A stretch of 64,000 nucleotides of DNA from an uncultured Lutimaribacter sp. (GTDB lineage Bacteria; Pseudomonadota; Alphaproteobacteria; Rhodobacterales; Rhodobacteraceae), in the NCBI GenBank assembly GCA_913061505.1, contig CAJXSO010000001.1, positions 124,001 through 188,000 of the forward strand, read 5' to 3'. Positions 42,978-51,567 of the stretch are shown here, piece by piece (within the stretch, counting starts at the first letter, position 1; each line of letters starts with the position of its first letter). The notes below the pieces were generated by a model, which did no database searches, was not told the origin of the DNA, and saw only the letters and a program-made list of their open reading frames with translations. A program made the translations under genes and the position numbers.

Positions 42978-44458
42978 AGCTGGATCCAGGCGGTTTTCAG
43001 ATCAAAGTATTTATCAAAGGCATGCAGCGATTTGTCATGCCCATTCCCCGATTGCTTGGTGCCACCAAGGGGCACGGTATTATCGCTGCCGCCATAGGTG
43101 TTTACATGTATCACACCCGCCTTGATGCCCGCCACCATGCGATGCGCGCGCGATAGATTCGATGTCCATACACCCGCGGCCAGCCCGTAATCTGTGGCAT
43201 TGGCCAGCGCCAGCGCCTCGGCCTCGGTGTCAAAGGCGGTGACGGCCAGCACCGGGCCAAACACCTCTTGGCGGAAAACCCGGTCTTGGGGGCCCACGCC
43301 GGTGAGAATGGTGGGCTGCATGTAATAGCCGCCGGTTTCTTGCAAAATCTGCTGACCACCCAGCGCCACATCTATGCCAGCGGCACGCGCCTCGGCCACA
43401 AAACCCAGATTGCCCTGCAGCTGGCGCGCCGAGTTGATTGCGCCCACCTGCGTGCCGGGCGCCAGCGGATCGCCCACGCGCAGGGCAGCCGCGGCCTGGG
43501 CCAGCATTTCGACAAATTGGTCATGCACGCCACGCTGCACCAACAGCCGCGATCCGGCCACGCAGACCTGGCCGGAATTACGAAAAATTCCCATGGCGCT
43601 GACCTGCGCGGCCTGTGCCAGATCGGCGGTATCATCAAACACGATATTGGGCGATTTTCCCCCCAGCTCGAGATACACCCGTTTCAGATTTGAGCGCGCC
43701 GCATATTCCAGCAGCCGCCGCCCCACACCGCCCGATCCGGTGAAGACCAGCACATCAACATCATGGTTCAGCGCCAGCGCCTCGCCGGTGGTCTGGCCGG
43801 GGCCTGTGACCACGTTAAACACGCCATCGGGCAGGCCGCATTCCTGGCAGATTTCCGCCAACCGCAGCAAGGCAAGCGAGGCGGTTTCAGCCGGTTTCAG
43901 CACCACAGAATTGCCCGCCGCCAATGCCGGGGCAATTTTCCACGCGCCGATCATCAGCGGAAAGTTCCACGGCACAATGGCGCCCACCACGCCCACAGGC
44001 TGGCGGTGCACCAGCCCCAAAACATCAGGGGCAGTGGGGGCAATTTCACCATAGATTTTATCCAGCGCCTCGGCGTAATAGCGAAAACTGCCCGCGGCCG
44101 AGCCCGGCTCGGCCTTGAGCGCCATGGCCAGTTCGGTGCCATTGTCGCGCACACCCAAAACCGCCAGCTCTAACGCCTCGGCCTGGATACGATCGGCGAT
44201 TTTCAGCAGCACCGCCTTGCGTTGGGCCGGGGCCAGGCCCGCCCAGCGCCCATCATCAAAGGCCCGGCGCGCCGCCGCGCAGGCCCGCGCAACATCACCA
44301 GCATCAGCGGTTTCCAGCGTGGTCAGTTTTTGTCCGTCGATGGGCGAGATAACATCGAGCGGCGCGCCCGCACCTGTTTGCCACGTTCCGTCAATAAAAA
44401 GTTTCTGCGCCGCGACAGATGCGCCCCGAAGCGCGTCGATGCGTGTTTGATCGCCCAT
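42974..44458 (-). CDS. NAD(P)-dependent aldehyde dehydrogenase, PuuC-like
   Basis: The 494-residue dehydrogenase carries WNFP at 164-167, the general-base Glu264 in LELGGKSPN, and Cys299 in SGQVCVAGSRLL. The segment KRVYLELGGKSPNIVFDD and the SAMGIFRNSGQV run match gamma-glutamyl-gamma-aminobutyraldehyde dehydrogenase (PuuC) and other aminoaldehyde dehydrogenases. It likely oxidises the aldehyde released by the phospho-lyase. Its start, preceded by AGGGAAG, lies 136 bp inside the tctA 3' end in another frame; a stop overlap of 4 bp couples it to the lyase. Confidence 0.9.
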   Translation of the reverse strand: MGDQTRIDALRGASVAAQKLFIDGTWQTGAGAPLDVISPIDGQKLTTLETADAGDVARACAAARRAFDDGRWAGLAPAQRKAVLLKIADRIQAEALELAVLGVRDNGTELAMALKAEPGSAAGSFRYYAEALDKIYGEIAPTAPDVLGLVHRQPVGVVGAIVPWNFPLMIGAWKIAPALAAGNSVVLKPAETASLALLRLAEICQECGLPDGVFNVVTGPGQTTGEALALNHDVDVLVFTGSGGVGRRLLEYAARSNLKRVYLELGGKSPNIVFDDTADLAQAAQVSAMGIFRNSGQVCVAGSRLLVQRGVHDQFVEMLAQAAAALRVGDPLAPGTQVGAINSARQLQGNLGFVAEARAAGIDVALGGQQILQETGGYYMQPTILTGVGPQDRVFRQEVFGPVLAVTAFDTEAEALALANATDYGLAAGVWTSNLSRAHRMVAGIKAGVIHVNTYGGSDNTVPLGGTKQSGNGHDKSLHAFDKYFDLKTAWIQL

Positions 44459-45942
44459 TTTTCTTCCCTAAGCTCCTTATGATCCAGCCAGACCCGGCGG
44501 AAATGCAGCGCCAAAACGCCCAAGATCATCACAAACAGAATAAAGGCGATGGGCCGGTCGATGAAATCAAGCGGGCTTTTCACCCGCGCCATGCCAGCGC
44601 GCAGCTTCACCTCCATGATACCGCCCAAAACCATGCCCAAAATAATCGGCACCGAAGGCAGCGAGAGGCGTTTCAGCACGAAACCGATCAGCCCAAACAC
44701 AGCCGCAATGATGCAATCCGTCACCGAATTGCGCAGGCTGTAGACCCCCACAAAACTAAGGGTCAAAATGCACACACCCAAAAACCTGTTGGGCAGTTTT
44801 ACCACCCGTATCAAATGGTTCGTGGCAAACAGCAAAAAGACCAAAACCAACACATTCAACAGCAGCAACGCCAGATAAAGCGCCACAACGAATGGCATAT
44901 CGTTTTGAAACAGCTGCGGCCCCGGCACCACGTTATGCACATAAAAGACCGACAGCATCATGGCCGTCAGCGCCTCGCCCGGAATGCCCAGCGCCAGCAA
45001 AGGCACCATGGCGGCGGCTGGCACCGCATTATTCGATGTTTCGGCCGCAATCAGCCCCTCGGACGAGCCATGGCCGAAATCTTCGGGCCGTTTCGAGGAT
45101 TTTTGCGCATAGGTGTAGGATAAAAACTGCGCTGTAAATTCGCCCACCCCGGGGATCATGCCCATCAGCACGCCAAAGCTGGCCGATACGGTGGCCACAC
45201 GCGGGTGGCGGGCCAATTCGCGCAAGCCCTGAAACAGGCCGCCCTTTAGCTTGGTGATGCGGGTCTTTTCATCGTCGCCCTGCAACAGATAAAACGCCTG
45301 GCTTAGGGCAAACAGCCCCAGCACCACCACGATCAGGTTGATGCCCGAAGACAAAAACGCCTGATCGAATGTGTAGCGCTTGGTGTATTTCACCGCTTCT
45401 AGCCCGATCGAGTTGATGAAAATGCCAAAACAGGCCAGCGCGGCGGCAATCAGGGTTTGGCGGCGATGCGCTGTAATCACCAGAATAATGCCCAAAAGCG
45501 CTGCCAAAAATATCTCGCGGCTGCCAAACATAGGGGCGATACGGGCCAGGATCGGGGCAAAGAATATCAGGCAGAGCACCGAAAAGATGCCGCCAAAAAA
45601 CGAGGCGGAATAGGCGAGGCTAAGCGCCCGGCGCGCCTCGCCGCGGCTGGTCATCGGAAACCCGTCATAGGTGGTCAGCGCGTTGACCGCCGTGCCCGGC
45701 GTGTTGATCAAAATCGCCGGAATAGCACCGCCATACATCGAACTGCCATAGATGCCCAACAGCACGGTCAGCCCAACAATGGGATCCAGGCTAAAGGTGG
45801 CAGGCAGCAAAATGGCAATCGCCACCGCGGGGCCCACGCCCGGGATGGCACCAATCAGCACCCCCCCGACCGAGCCGGTCAGCAGCGCCAAAATCACATC
45901 CCATCGCATCAAGATTTCGATGCTGGCAAGAAAAACGTCCAT
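44323..45942 (-). CDS. Tripartite tricarboxylate transporter, large permease (TctA)
   Basis: TctA is the 12-span permease subunit of TTT transporters. The 539-residue protein contains the family motifs GSVGGVLIGAIPGVGP and MIPGVGEFTAQFLSY, both Gly/Pro hairpins of the substrate path, and GIYGSSMYGGAIPAILINTPG. It is about 35 residues longer than typical because its Arg-rich tail runs 136 bp into the aldehyde dehydrogenase gene. It follows TctB by 8 bases. The substrate probably matches the operon's amine, although TTT systems usually carry carboxylates. Confidence 0.92.
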   Translation of the reverse strand: MDVFLASIEILMRWDVILALLTGSVGGVLIGAIPGVGPAVAIAILLPATFSLDPIVGLTVLLGIYGSSMYGGAIPAILINTPGTAVNALTTYDGFPMTSRGEARRALSLAYSASFFGGIFSVLCLIFFAPILARIAPMFGSREIFLAALLGIILVITAHRRQTLIAAALACFGIFINSIGLEAVKYTKRYTFDQAFLSSGINLIVVVLGLFALSQAFYLLQGDDEKTRITKLKGGLFQGLRELARHPRVATVSASFGVLMGMIPGVGEFTAQFLSYTYAQKSSKRPEDFGHGSSEGLIAAETSNNAVPAAAMVPLLALGIPGEALTAMMLSVFYVHNVVPGPQLFQNDMPFVVALYLALLLLNVLVLVFLLFATNHLIRVVKLPNRFLGVCILTLSFVGVYSLRNSVTDCIIAAVFGLIGFVLKRLSLPSVPIILGMVLGGIMEVKLRAGMARVKSPLDFIDRPIAFILFVMILGVLALHFRRVWLDHKELREEKWAIKHASTRFGAHLSRRRNFLLTERGKQVRARRSMLSRPSTDKN

Positions 45943-45950
45943 TTTGGCCC

Positions 45951-46481
45951 CTAGAAATTCAGGATGAAAAAGCTGCGCAATCCACCGGGCAGGTATTCGT
46001 AAACCGCAGCGCCCGGGATTTTGACCTGCAAGACAGCCTTAAACAAAACCACAACCACCACCCCAAACCCGACACCGGCCCAAAGGATGGGCGCGCGGCG
46101 ATAGCCCATGCGCCACAGCATCAAGGGCACAAAACCCATCGTTACCGGCAAATAGCCAAGGCGCGGCACCAGCAACACATAGGCGATAAACCACAGCGCA
46201 TATTCCAGGGGCTGGGCCCAGATGCGCGCCTCGTTCAGATCGGTGCGCTGCGGGCGGCGGCGCGGCAAACGCCACAGGTGCAAGCCCCCAAACAGCACCA
46301 TCCCCCCCAGCCCAATGGCGGGCCAGAACCGGGGTTGGGCAAAAAATGCCGTTTTCTTTACCCATTTTGTTTCTTGACCTATCTGCGACAGCAAGACCGC
46401 CGAAAAAGCCAAAAAGCCAAGTGCAAAGATGATTTGACCGCTGATACGGCCAATGAACCTGCGCTGTTCAGGCGTGCTCAT
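45951..46481 (-). CDS. Tripartite tricarboxylate transporter, small permease (TctB)
   Basis: TctB is the small four-span subunit of TTT transporters. The 176-residue product has hydrophobic segments near 12-30, 48-65, 90-110 and 125-155 separated by short polar loops, with the conserved KAVLQVKIPGAAVYEYLPGG-type C-terminus (landmark near 145-165). Its order between tctC and tctA matches known TTT operons. Confidence 0.88.
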   Translation of the reverse strand: MSTPEQRRFIGRISGQIIFALGFLAFSAVLLSQIGQETKWVKKTAFFAQPRFWPAIGLGGMVLFGGLHLWRLPRRRPQRTDLNEARIWAQPLEYALWFIAYVLLVPRLGYLPVTMGFVPLMLWRMGYRRAPILWAGVGFGVVVVVLFKAVLQVKIPGAAVYEYLPGGLRSFFILNF

Positions 46482-46537
46482 TTACCAAAGGCCCTACAAG
46501 ATAGGCATGGGCCGGGGCATGCCCCGGCCCTGCCGAA

Positions 46538-47479
46538 TTAGTTCAGCATGGCACCAATGCGGGCCACGGTTTCAATGTCTTTGGCCACGCGCGCGGCGCT
46601 GTCTTCGGCGCCCTGCCAATAGACCAGCGCGCCGGTTTCTTTGGCAATCGCCTGCGCCCGATCGCTGGTGACGGTTTTTTGCGCCACTTTGATGATCTTT
46701 TCGCGCACGTCTTGGGGGGTGTCTTTGGTCACAAACAGCCCGTTCCACAAGGCGATATCAAGGTTTGCGTCTACCTCGCCCGCGGTGGGTGCATCGGGCA
46801 CCAGCGAAATACGCTCGTCGGTAATCGACACCAGCACCTTGACCTGATCAAGGCAGGGCAGGATCAGCTGTAGCGTTGTGTTGATCACATCTGCATCGCC
46901 CGAGGCCAGCGTGTTGCAATCCAGCGCATCAAAGGCGGCATCGCTGCCCCATTCAAAGCCTTTGGAAACCGCCAATGCCTTGGTCACTTGCGTGGGCGTC
47001 AGCGGGTCGCCGAAATGGCCCAGGGCCACGTCGTTATTTTTGGCATAGGCGGCCAGCTCGTCCATGTTGGAATAGGGCGCATCGGCCTTTGTGGCGATGA
47101 CGAAAGGATAGGTCAGGAAAATACCCAGCGGGTCAAACCGCGCGGGCGTCAGCTCGTCGATGCCAATCTGATGGCCCACAACCGGCACACCGATCACGAA
47201 AGAGCCGATGGTGTAGCCATCAGCCGGGGCCTGCGCCACCTCGATTGCACCGGGGAAGGGGCCGCCGCCGCCGCCGGGCTTGTTCACCACAGCCGCGGAT
47301 ACGCCGTATTCGGCCTGAAAATCTTCGGCGATCATCCGGGTCAGGACATCTTCCAAATCACCGGGGGGCCAGGGCACGATAAAGCTGACTGGCTTCTCGG
47401 GGTATTCCGCCACAGCAGCACCGCCCATGGCCGCCATTGCCACAGCCAGCGCACCGCCCAAAAGCGTATTGAGTTTCAT
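46538..47479 (-). CDS. Tripartite tricarboxylate transporter, periplasmic binding protein (TctC/Bug)
   Basis: The binding protein (313 residues) has a signal peptide of about 22 residues (MKLNTLLGGALAVAMAAMGG). The mature part starts AEYPEKPVSFIVPWPPG, and VVNKPGGGGGPFPG is the conserved ligand-binding loop. In classical Bug proteins that loop binds a carboxylate through water; the ligand here is unknown. The ATG at 47479 follows GGGAGACAG; seven further codons upstream are open. It heads the leftward operon, divergent from the IclR regulator. Confidence 0.93.
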   Translation of the reverse strand: MKLNTLLGGALAVAMAAMGGAAVAEYPEKPVSFIVPWPPGDLEDVLTRMIAEDFQAEYGVSAAVVNKPGGGGGPFPGAIEVAQAPADGYTIGSFVIGVPVVGHQIGIDELTPARFDPLGIFLTYPFVIATKADAPYSNMDELAAYAKNNDVALGHFGDPLTPTQVTKALAVSKGFEWGSDAAFDALDCNTLASGDADVINTTLQLILPCLDQVKVLVSITDERISLVPDAPTAGEVDANLDIALWNGLFVTKDTPQDVREKIIKVAQKTVTSDRAQAIAKETGALVYWQGAEDSAARVAKDIETVARIGAMLN

Positions 47480-47510
47480 TTTCTGTCTCCCTGTTGACAT
47501 TTTATTAGTC

Positions 47511-47535
47511 GGTTCATTATTTGAACCATTGGTTC
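47511..47535. promoter_or_regulatory. Interleaved inverted repeats, candidate IclR operator
   Basis: GGTTCA (47511-47516), five bases, TGAACC (47522-47527), three bases, GGTTC (47531-47535) give two overlapping dyads with alternating half-sites. They lie between divergent tctC and iclR; a TTGACA at 47494 is close by. This is a likely common control site for both directions. Confidence 0.6.
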
Positions 47536-47656
47536 TAAATCAGATTGACAGATGGCATGTATTTCTGTCAACACGTTTGAAAGCCAACCCGAAAATTTGC
47601 CGCCCAGCCCCCTGCGCTGCGCCGCAGACTGCCCAAAAACAAGGCCCCAAACGACA

Positions 47657-48427
47657 ATGGGAACTGTCACTAAAGCATTGCAGTTGCTAACATTTTTTAG
47701 CCGCGCACAGCCTTTGATCGGCCTAAGCGACATGGCGCGCCTATCGGGTATGAACAAGGCCACAGTGCACCGGATGCTGGGCGAATTGCAGGCGGCTGGA
47801 TTCGTGGAACAGGTGGGAGCCGGGCGGCACTATCGGCTGGGGCCGGTCTATATGCGGCTGGCGGCCTTGCGCGAACACGCGGTGCCGCTGCGCGATGTTG
47901 TGGGGGCAGTGTTGCAAAAACTGTGCGATGAAACCCAGGAAACCGCGCATTTTTCGCTGCTGCAAGGCACGCAATTGGTGGCCACAACCCATGCCTATAG
48001 CCCCCATCACGGCACCCGCGTGACGATGGAAGATGCGCAAATCCTCACGCTGCACGGCACCTCGTCGGGCTTGGCGGTGCTGGCCTATGCCAGCCCAGAT
48101 TTTGCGCGCGCCGTGCTAGAGGCCCCGCTGCCGGCACGCACCAAACACACCATCACCGACCCAGACGAGCTGCGCGCCAAACTGGCGCAGGTGCAAAAGA
48201 ACGGCATCGCCGAATCGATCAGCGGCTTTGAAGAAGATGTGCATTCCCACGCCGCGCCAATCTTTGATGCCCAGGGCCAGCCCTTGGGTGCCATCGCCGT
48301 GGCCGCCCCCGTGGCCCGTATGGATGACACCCTGCGCCAAACCGTGCGCCGCGCCACGCAACAGGCCGGCCTGCACCTGACACGCCTATTGGGTGGGTTT
48401 CCGCCCGACACATACCCAACCCCTTGA
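47657..48427 (+). CDS. IclR-family transcriptional regulator
   Basis: IclR proteins are small-molecule-responsive regulators. From MGTVTKALQLLTFF the protein has 256 residues, the family length: a winged helix (about 1-65) with LSDMARLSGMNKATVHRMLGEL and a GAF-like effector domain (about 75-250) with HGTSSGLAVLAY and SGFEEDVHSHAAPIF. The frame is open 35 codons further upstream, but that part is Pro/Cys-rich and unlike the family. It is divergent from the TTT operon and followed by an aminotransferase gene, both likely targets. Confidence 0.9.
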   Translation: MGTVTKALQLLTFFSRAQPLIGLSDMARLSGMNKATVHRMLGELQAAGFVEQVGAGRHYRLGPVYMRLAALREHAVPLRDVVGAVLQKLCDETQETAHFSLLQGTQLVATTHAYSPHHGTRVTMEDAQILTLHGTSSGLAVLAYASPDFARAVLEAPLPARTKHTITDPDELRAKLAQVQKNGIAESISGFEEDVHSHAAPIFDAQGQPLGAIAVAAPVARMDDTLRQTVRRATQQAGLHLTRLLGGFPPDTYPTP

Positions 48428-48447
48428 AACCCCACGGAGACAAACGG

Positions 48448-49800
48448 ATGAAAGACGGCAACTTTTTGAAAGAACATAATGCCCGCTCCATGTGGCACCC
48501 CATGGCCCACCCGGCCGACAGCCTGGCCAACCCGCCCACCATCATCACCCGCGCCCAAGGCGTGCGCATCACCGATGTGGATGGCCACGAGGTGGTTGAT
48601 GCCGTGGGCGGGCTTTGGAACGTGAATTTGGGCTTTTCCTGCCAGCCTGTGAAAGATGCCATTGCCGCCCAGCTGGATGTGCTGCCCTATTATTCCACCT
48701 TCCGCGGCACCAGCAATGACGCGGTGATCGAGCTATCCGAGGGCCTGCGCGATTTCTTTGCCCCCGATGGGCTGGTGCGTGCCTTTTACACCTCGGGCGG
48801 GTCGGATTCGGTGGAAACCGCGCTGCGCCTTGCCCGGCAATACCACAAAATCCGCGGCGAGGCGGGGCGGGTTAAGTTCCTCAGCCTGAAAAAGGGCTAT
48901 CACGGCACCCATTTCGGCGGCGCCAGTGTGAACGGAAACGCCAATTTCCGCACCCAATACGAGCCGCTGTTGCCGGGCTGTCACCATATTCCGGCGCCCT
49001 ATACCTATCGCAACCCGTTCAACGAAACCGATCCCGCAAAGCTGGCCGCGCTGTGCCTGTCGGCGCTGGAAGACGAGATTGCCTTTCAAGGTGCGGGCAC
49101 CATTGCCGCGATGATCATGGAGCCGGTCTTGGGCGCGGGCGGCGTGATACCGCCCCATGAAAGCTTTATGCCCGGCGTGCGTGCAATCTGCGATCGCCAC
49201 GGCATTTTGCTGATTGCCGACGAGGTGATCACCGCCTTTGGCCGCACCGGCAGCTGGACAGGCAGCCGTCACTGGGGCGTGCAACCCGATTTGATGTGCA
49301 CCGCCAAGGCCATTACCAACGGCTATTTCCCGTTTGGCGCGGTCATGATTTCGGGCGCCGTGGCAGAGGTGTTTGAAAACGATCGCAGCGGCGCGGCGGC
49401 CATTGGCCATGGCTATACCTATTCGGGCCACCCGGTGGGGGCAGCGGCCGCGATTGCCTGCCTGGCCGAAACGCAGCGGTTGAACGTGCCAGAAAACGCC
49501 GCCGCCCGCGGGGCGCAACTGTTTGAGGGGCTGCTGGGGCTGCAGGAAAAATACAGCGTCATCGGCGATGTGCGCGGCGGCCATGGGCTGATGTGCGCGC
49601 TCGAGCTGGTGGCCGATCGCGGCACAAAAGCGCCGATCGACAAGGGCGTGATCGGGCGCGTGCAAGAGGTGGCCTATCAGGCAGGCGCGATGGTGCGGGT
49701 CTCGGGGCCCAATATCATCATGTCGCCGCCGCTGGTGCTGAGCGCCCAGGATGTGCAGGTGATTTTGGCCGCCCTAGACGCCGGGCTGGCCACAACATAA
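48448..49800 (+). CDS. Class III aminotransferase (omega-amino acid/diamine:pyruvate type)
   Basis: The protein (450 residues) is a fold-type I transaminase: WHPMAHPADSLANPP at the N-terminus is typical of omega-amine aminotransferases such as those for taurine, beta-alanine or putrescine. TSGGSDSVETALRLAR and IADEVITAFGRTG hold PLP contacts and the Schiff-base Lys is in MCTAKAITNGYFP. The ATG at 48448 follows GGAG; a TTG eight codons earlier overlaps the IclR stop. It is co-directional with iclR and likely deaminates an amine intermediate of the neighbouring pathways. The exact donor is not readable. Confidence 0.9.
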   Translation: MKDGNFLKEHNARSMWHPMAHPADSLANPPTIITRAQGVRITDVDGHEVVDAVGGLWNVNLGFSCQPVKDAIAAQLDVLPYYSTFRGTSNDAVIELSEGLRDFFAPDGLVRAFYTSGGSDSVETALRLARQYHKIRGEAGRVKFLSLKKGYHGTHFGGASVNGNANFRTQYEPLLPGCHHIPAPYTYRNPFNETDPAKLAALCLSALEDEIAFQGAGTIAAMIMEPVLGAGGVIPPHESFMPGVRAICDRHGILLIADEVITAFGRTGSWTGSRHWGVQPDLMCTAKAITNGYFPFGAVMISGAVAEVFENDRSGAAAIGHGYTYSGHPVGAAAAIACLAETQRLNVPENAAARGAQLFEGLLGLQEKYSVIGDVRGGHGLMCALELVADRGTKAPIDKGVIGRVQEVAYQAGAMVRVSGPNIIMSPPLVLSAQDVQVILAALDAGLATT

Positions 49801-49824
49801 GGCCAGGCAAAAAACCGGTGGCGC

Positions 49825-50136
49825 CTAGGCGCCGCCGGGCACCTGCAACACCAGACCATCAAGCGCTGGGTTGGCGATGATCTGGCACGAAAGCCGCGAT
49901 TGCGCGGTGCGCGGGGCCTCGACCGCGTCGAGCATGGCATCTTCAAAATCGTCCAGCGCGGGCAAGGCGGCCGCGGATTGGACATAGACATGACAGGTGG
50001 CGCAGCTGAGATTGCCACCGCATTCCCCCAACACCCCGGGCACATTATGCGACACCGCCGCCTCCATCAAATTGGTGCCGGCGGTAACGGTTGCGCTGAT
50101 TTCGCGGCCATCGGGCAAAACCCATGTGACATTCAT
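49825..50136 (-). CDS. 2Fe-2S ferredoxin (adrenodoxin/putidaredoxin type)
   Basis: The 103-residue ferredoxin has the adrenodoxin cluster pattern Cys39, Cys45, Cys48 and Cys84 (GECGGNLSCATC and RLSCQ). Such proteins deliver electrons to bacterial P450s, and a P450 gene lies two genes upstream in the same direction, so this is its likely partner. No ferredoxin reductase is encoded in the window. Confidence 0.95.
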   Translation of the reverse strand: MNVTWVLPDGREISATVTAGTNLMEAAVSHNVPGVLGECGGNLSCATCHVYVQSAAALPALDDFEDAMLDAVEAPRTAQSRLSCQIIANPALDGLVLQVPGGA

Positions 50137-50190
50137 TGATCTATCCTTTCAAAGTGCTGCGCAGGTGGCGGGCGGGCATGCCTGCGGCGC

Positions 50191-50212
50191 GAGTATTTTT
50201 GGCAAGATGAAG
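50191..50212 (-). repeat. Oriented 3'-end motif, copy 4
   Basis: On the minus strand CTTCATCTTGC, CAA, AAATACTC lies 9 nt after the glutamine-synthetase-like gene stop, in its sense direction, between it and the ferredoxin gene. Confidence 0.65.
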
Positions 50213-50221
50213 GGGCGGGGC

Positions 50222-51511
50222 TTACAGGAACCAAACGTAGAAATCGCGCAGCTGATCGCCCTCGAGATCTTTGGTTTTCTTTACCTCTTTTTCCTTCATG
50301 AAGATGTGGTTGTCGCACAAGTCCTGGCCCACAGCCTGTTGCAGGGCGGTATCGGCGCGCAGATCTGAAATGGCCTCTTTCAGGCTGATGGCGGCGCTGT
50401 CTTTGGCATCCCATTTCTCGAACCCATCGCCGGTTTCGATGGGGCCCAGCGTGTAGCTGTTTTGCACGCCCAGACGCGCCGCCTGCAAAACCGCCGCAAC
50501 CGCGATATAGGGGTTTGACGAGGCATCGGCCATGCGATGTTCAAGCCGCGCCTTGGCGCCCCCTTCGGTAGAGATGCGGGTGGTGACATTGCGGTGATCG
50601 CCGCCCCAGTTGCACAAAAACCCCGAAAGCGAGCCGGGCTGCAGGCGCTGATAGCTGTTGGCCGTGGGCGCCACCAGCCCCGCCAAGCCGCGGTGATGGT
50701 GCATCAGCCCCGCGATACAGCCACGGGCCAGATCATTCATGTGATCAGGGCCGCCCTTTGGCCCCGAGGACAGGGCATTGGCGCCTTGGGCATCGCTAAA
50801 GGAGAAATTGATATGCATCCCCGAGCCACCCGCCTGGGCGATGGGCTTGGGCAAGAAGGTTAAAACAACGCCATGTTCCAACGCAATTTCCCGCGCCATC
50901 AGGCGAAACAGCACGATGGCATCCACCGCCTTGAGCGCATCATCGAAGGTGAGGGTGTATTCAAATTGCGGGCTGTCATATTCGGTGGTGATCATATCGA
51001 GGGAAAAGCCCAGTTCGCAGGCTTTTTCCCAAATGGCATCGTTAAACCGCAGCGGATCGGAAAAGGGGCCGGTGCCATAGACATGGGCGCCGGGCGTGTC
51101 ATAGGGGGTGAGGCGGCCATTTTCATCGGCGACAAGCGCGAAAGCCTCGAGCTCGATACCCACTTTGGGTGACAGGCCCATGGCCTGCCAATCGGCCACG
51201 GCACGTTTGAGCGCGCCGCGCCCGCAAAGCGGCAGGGGCTGGCCTTCGGTATCGTAAAGATCGCCGATCACGATCTTGGTGTTGCGATCCCAGCTGTCGC
51301 GGATGTTTTCGGCCTGCCAGTGCAATTCCATATCGGGCAGGCCCTGCATCATCATCGCACCGGGGGCATCGAGCAGGTCTTTATCGTAATGCACCCCGAA
51401 ATTCGACCGGCAAAACCGGGTGCTGGCATCGGTGATTTTAGAGGCGGGCAGGTATTTGCCCCGTAGGATGGATAAATGATCGCAAAACAGCGCGCGCAGG
51501 CGTTCGGGCAT
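50222..51511 (-). CDS. Glutamine-synthetase-like gamma-glutamyl ligase
   Basis: The 429-residue protein has the GS catalytic domain: GIELEAFALV with metal-binding Glu, EYDSPQFEYT, GSGMHINFSFSD, NSYQRLQPGS and LEHRMADASSNPY, with Arg in DHRNVTTRI contacting glutamate and ATP. It is a GlnA3/PuuA-type variant rather than the true glutamine synthetase, which has different spacing; these ligate glutamate to amines. The ATG at 51511 follows CAGGAG; an upstream extension of 72 codons is shadow. It lies between the P450 and ferredoxin genes. Confidence 0.9.
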   Translation of the reverse strand: MPERLRALFCDHLSILRGKYLPASKITDASTRFCRSNFGVHYDKDLLDAPGAMMMQGLPDMELHWQAENIRDSWDRNTKIVIGDLYDTEGQPLPLCGRGALKRAVADWQAMGLSPKVGIELEAFALVADENGRLTPYDTPGAHVYGTGPFSDPLRFNDAIWEKACELGFSLDMITTEYDSPQFEYTLTFDDALKAVDAIVLFRLMAREIALEHGVVLTFLPKPIAQAGGSGMHINFSFSDAQGANALSSGPKGGPDHMNDLARGCIAGLMHHHRGLAGLVAPTANSYQRLQPGSLSGFLCNWGGDHRNVTTRISTEGGAKARLEHRMADASSNPYIAVAAVLQAARLGVQNSYTLGPIETGDGFEKWDAKDSAAISLKEAISDLRADTALQQAVGQDLCDNHIFMKEKEVKKTKDLEGDQLRDFYVWFL

Positions 51512-51567
51512 GGGGATCTCCTGTTGGGCGGCCAAGATCTGATGCCTTGGTCCGGGAAAAGGGCCGA

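Noticed and set aside
41796-43097. 433-codon plus-strand frame opposite the phospho-lyase-like gene
   Set aside because: The minus-strand protein has a full PLP active site; the plus-strand translation is Gly/His/Gln-rich shadow.
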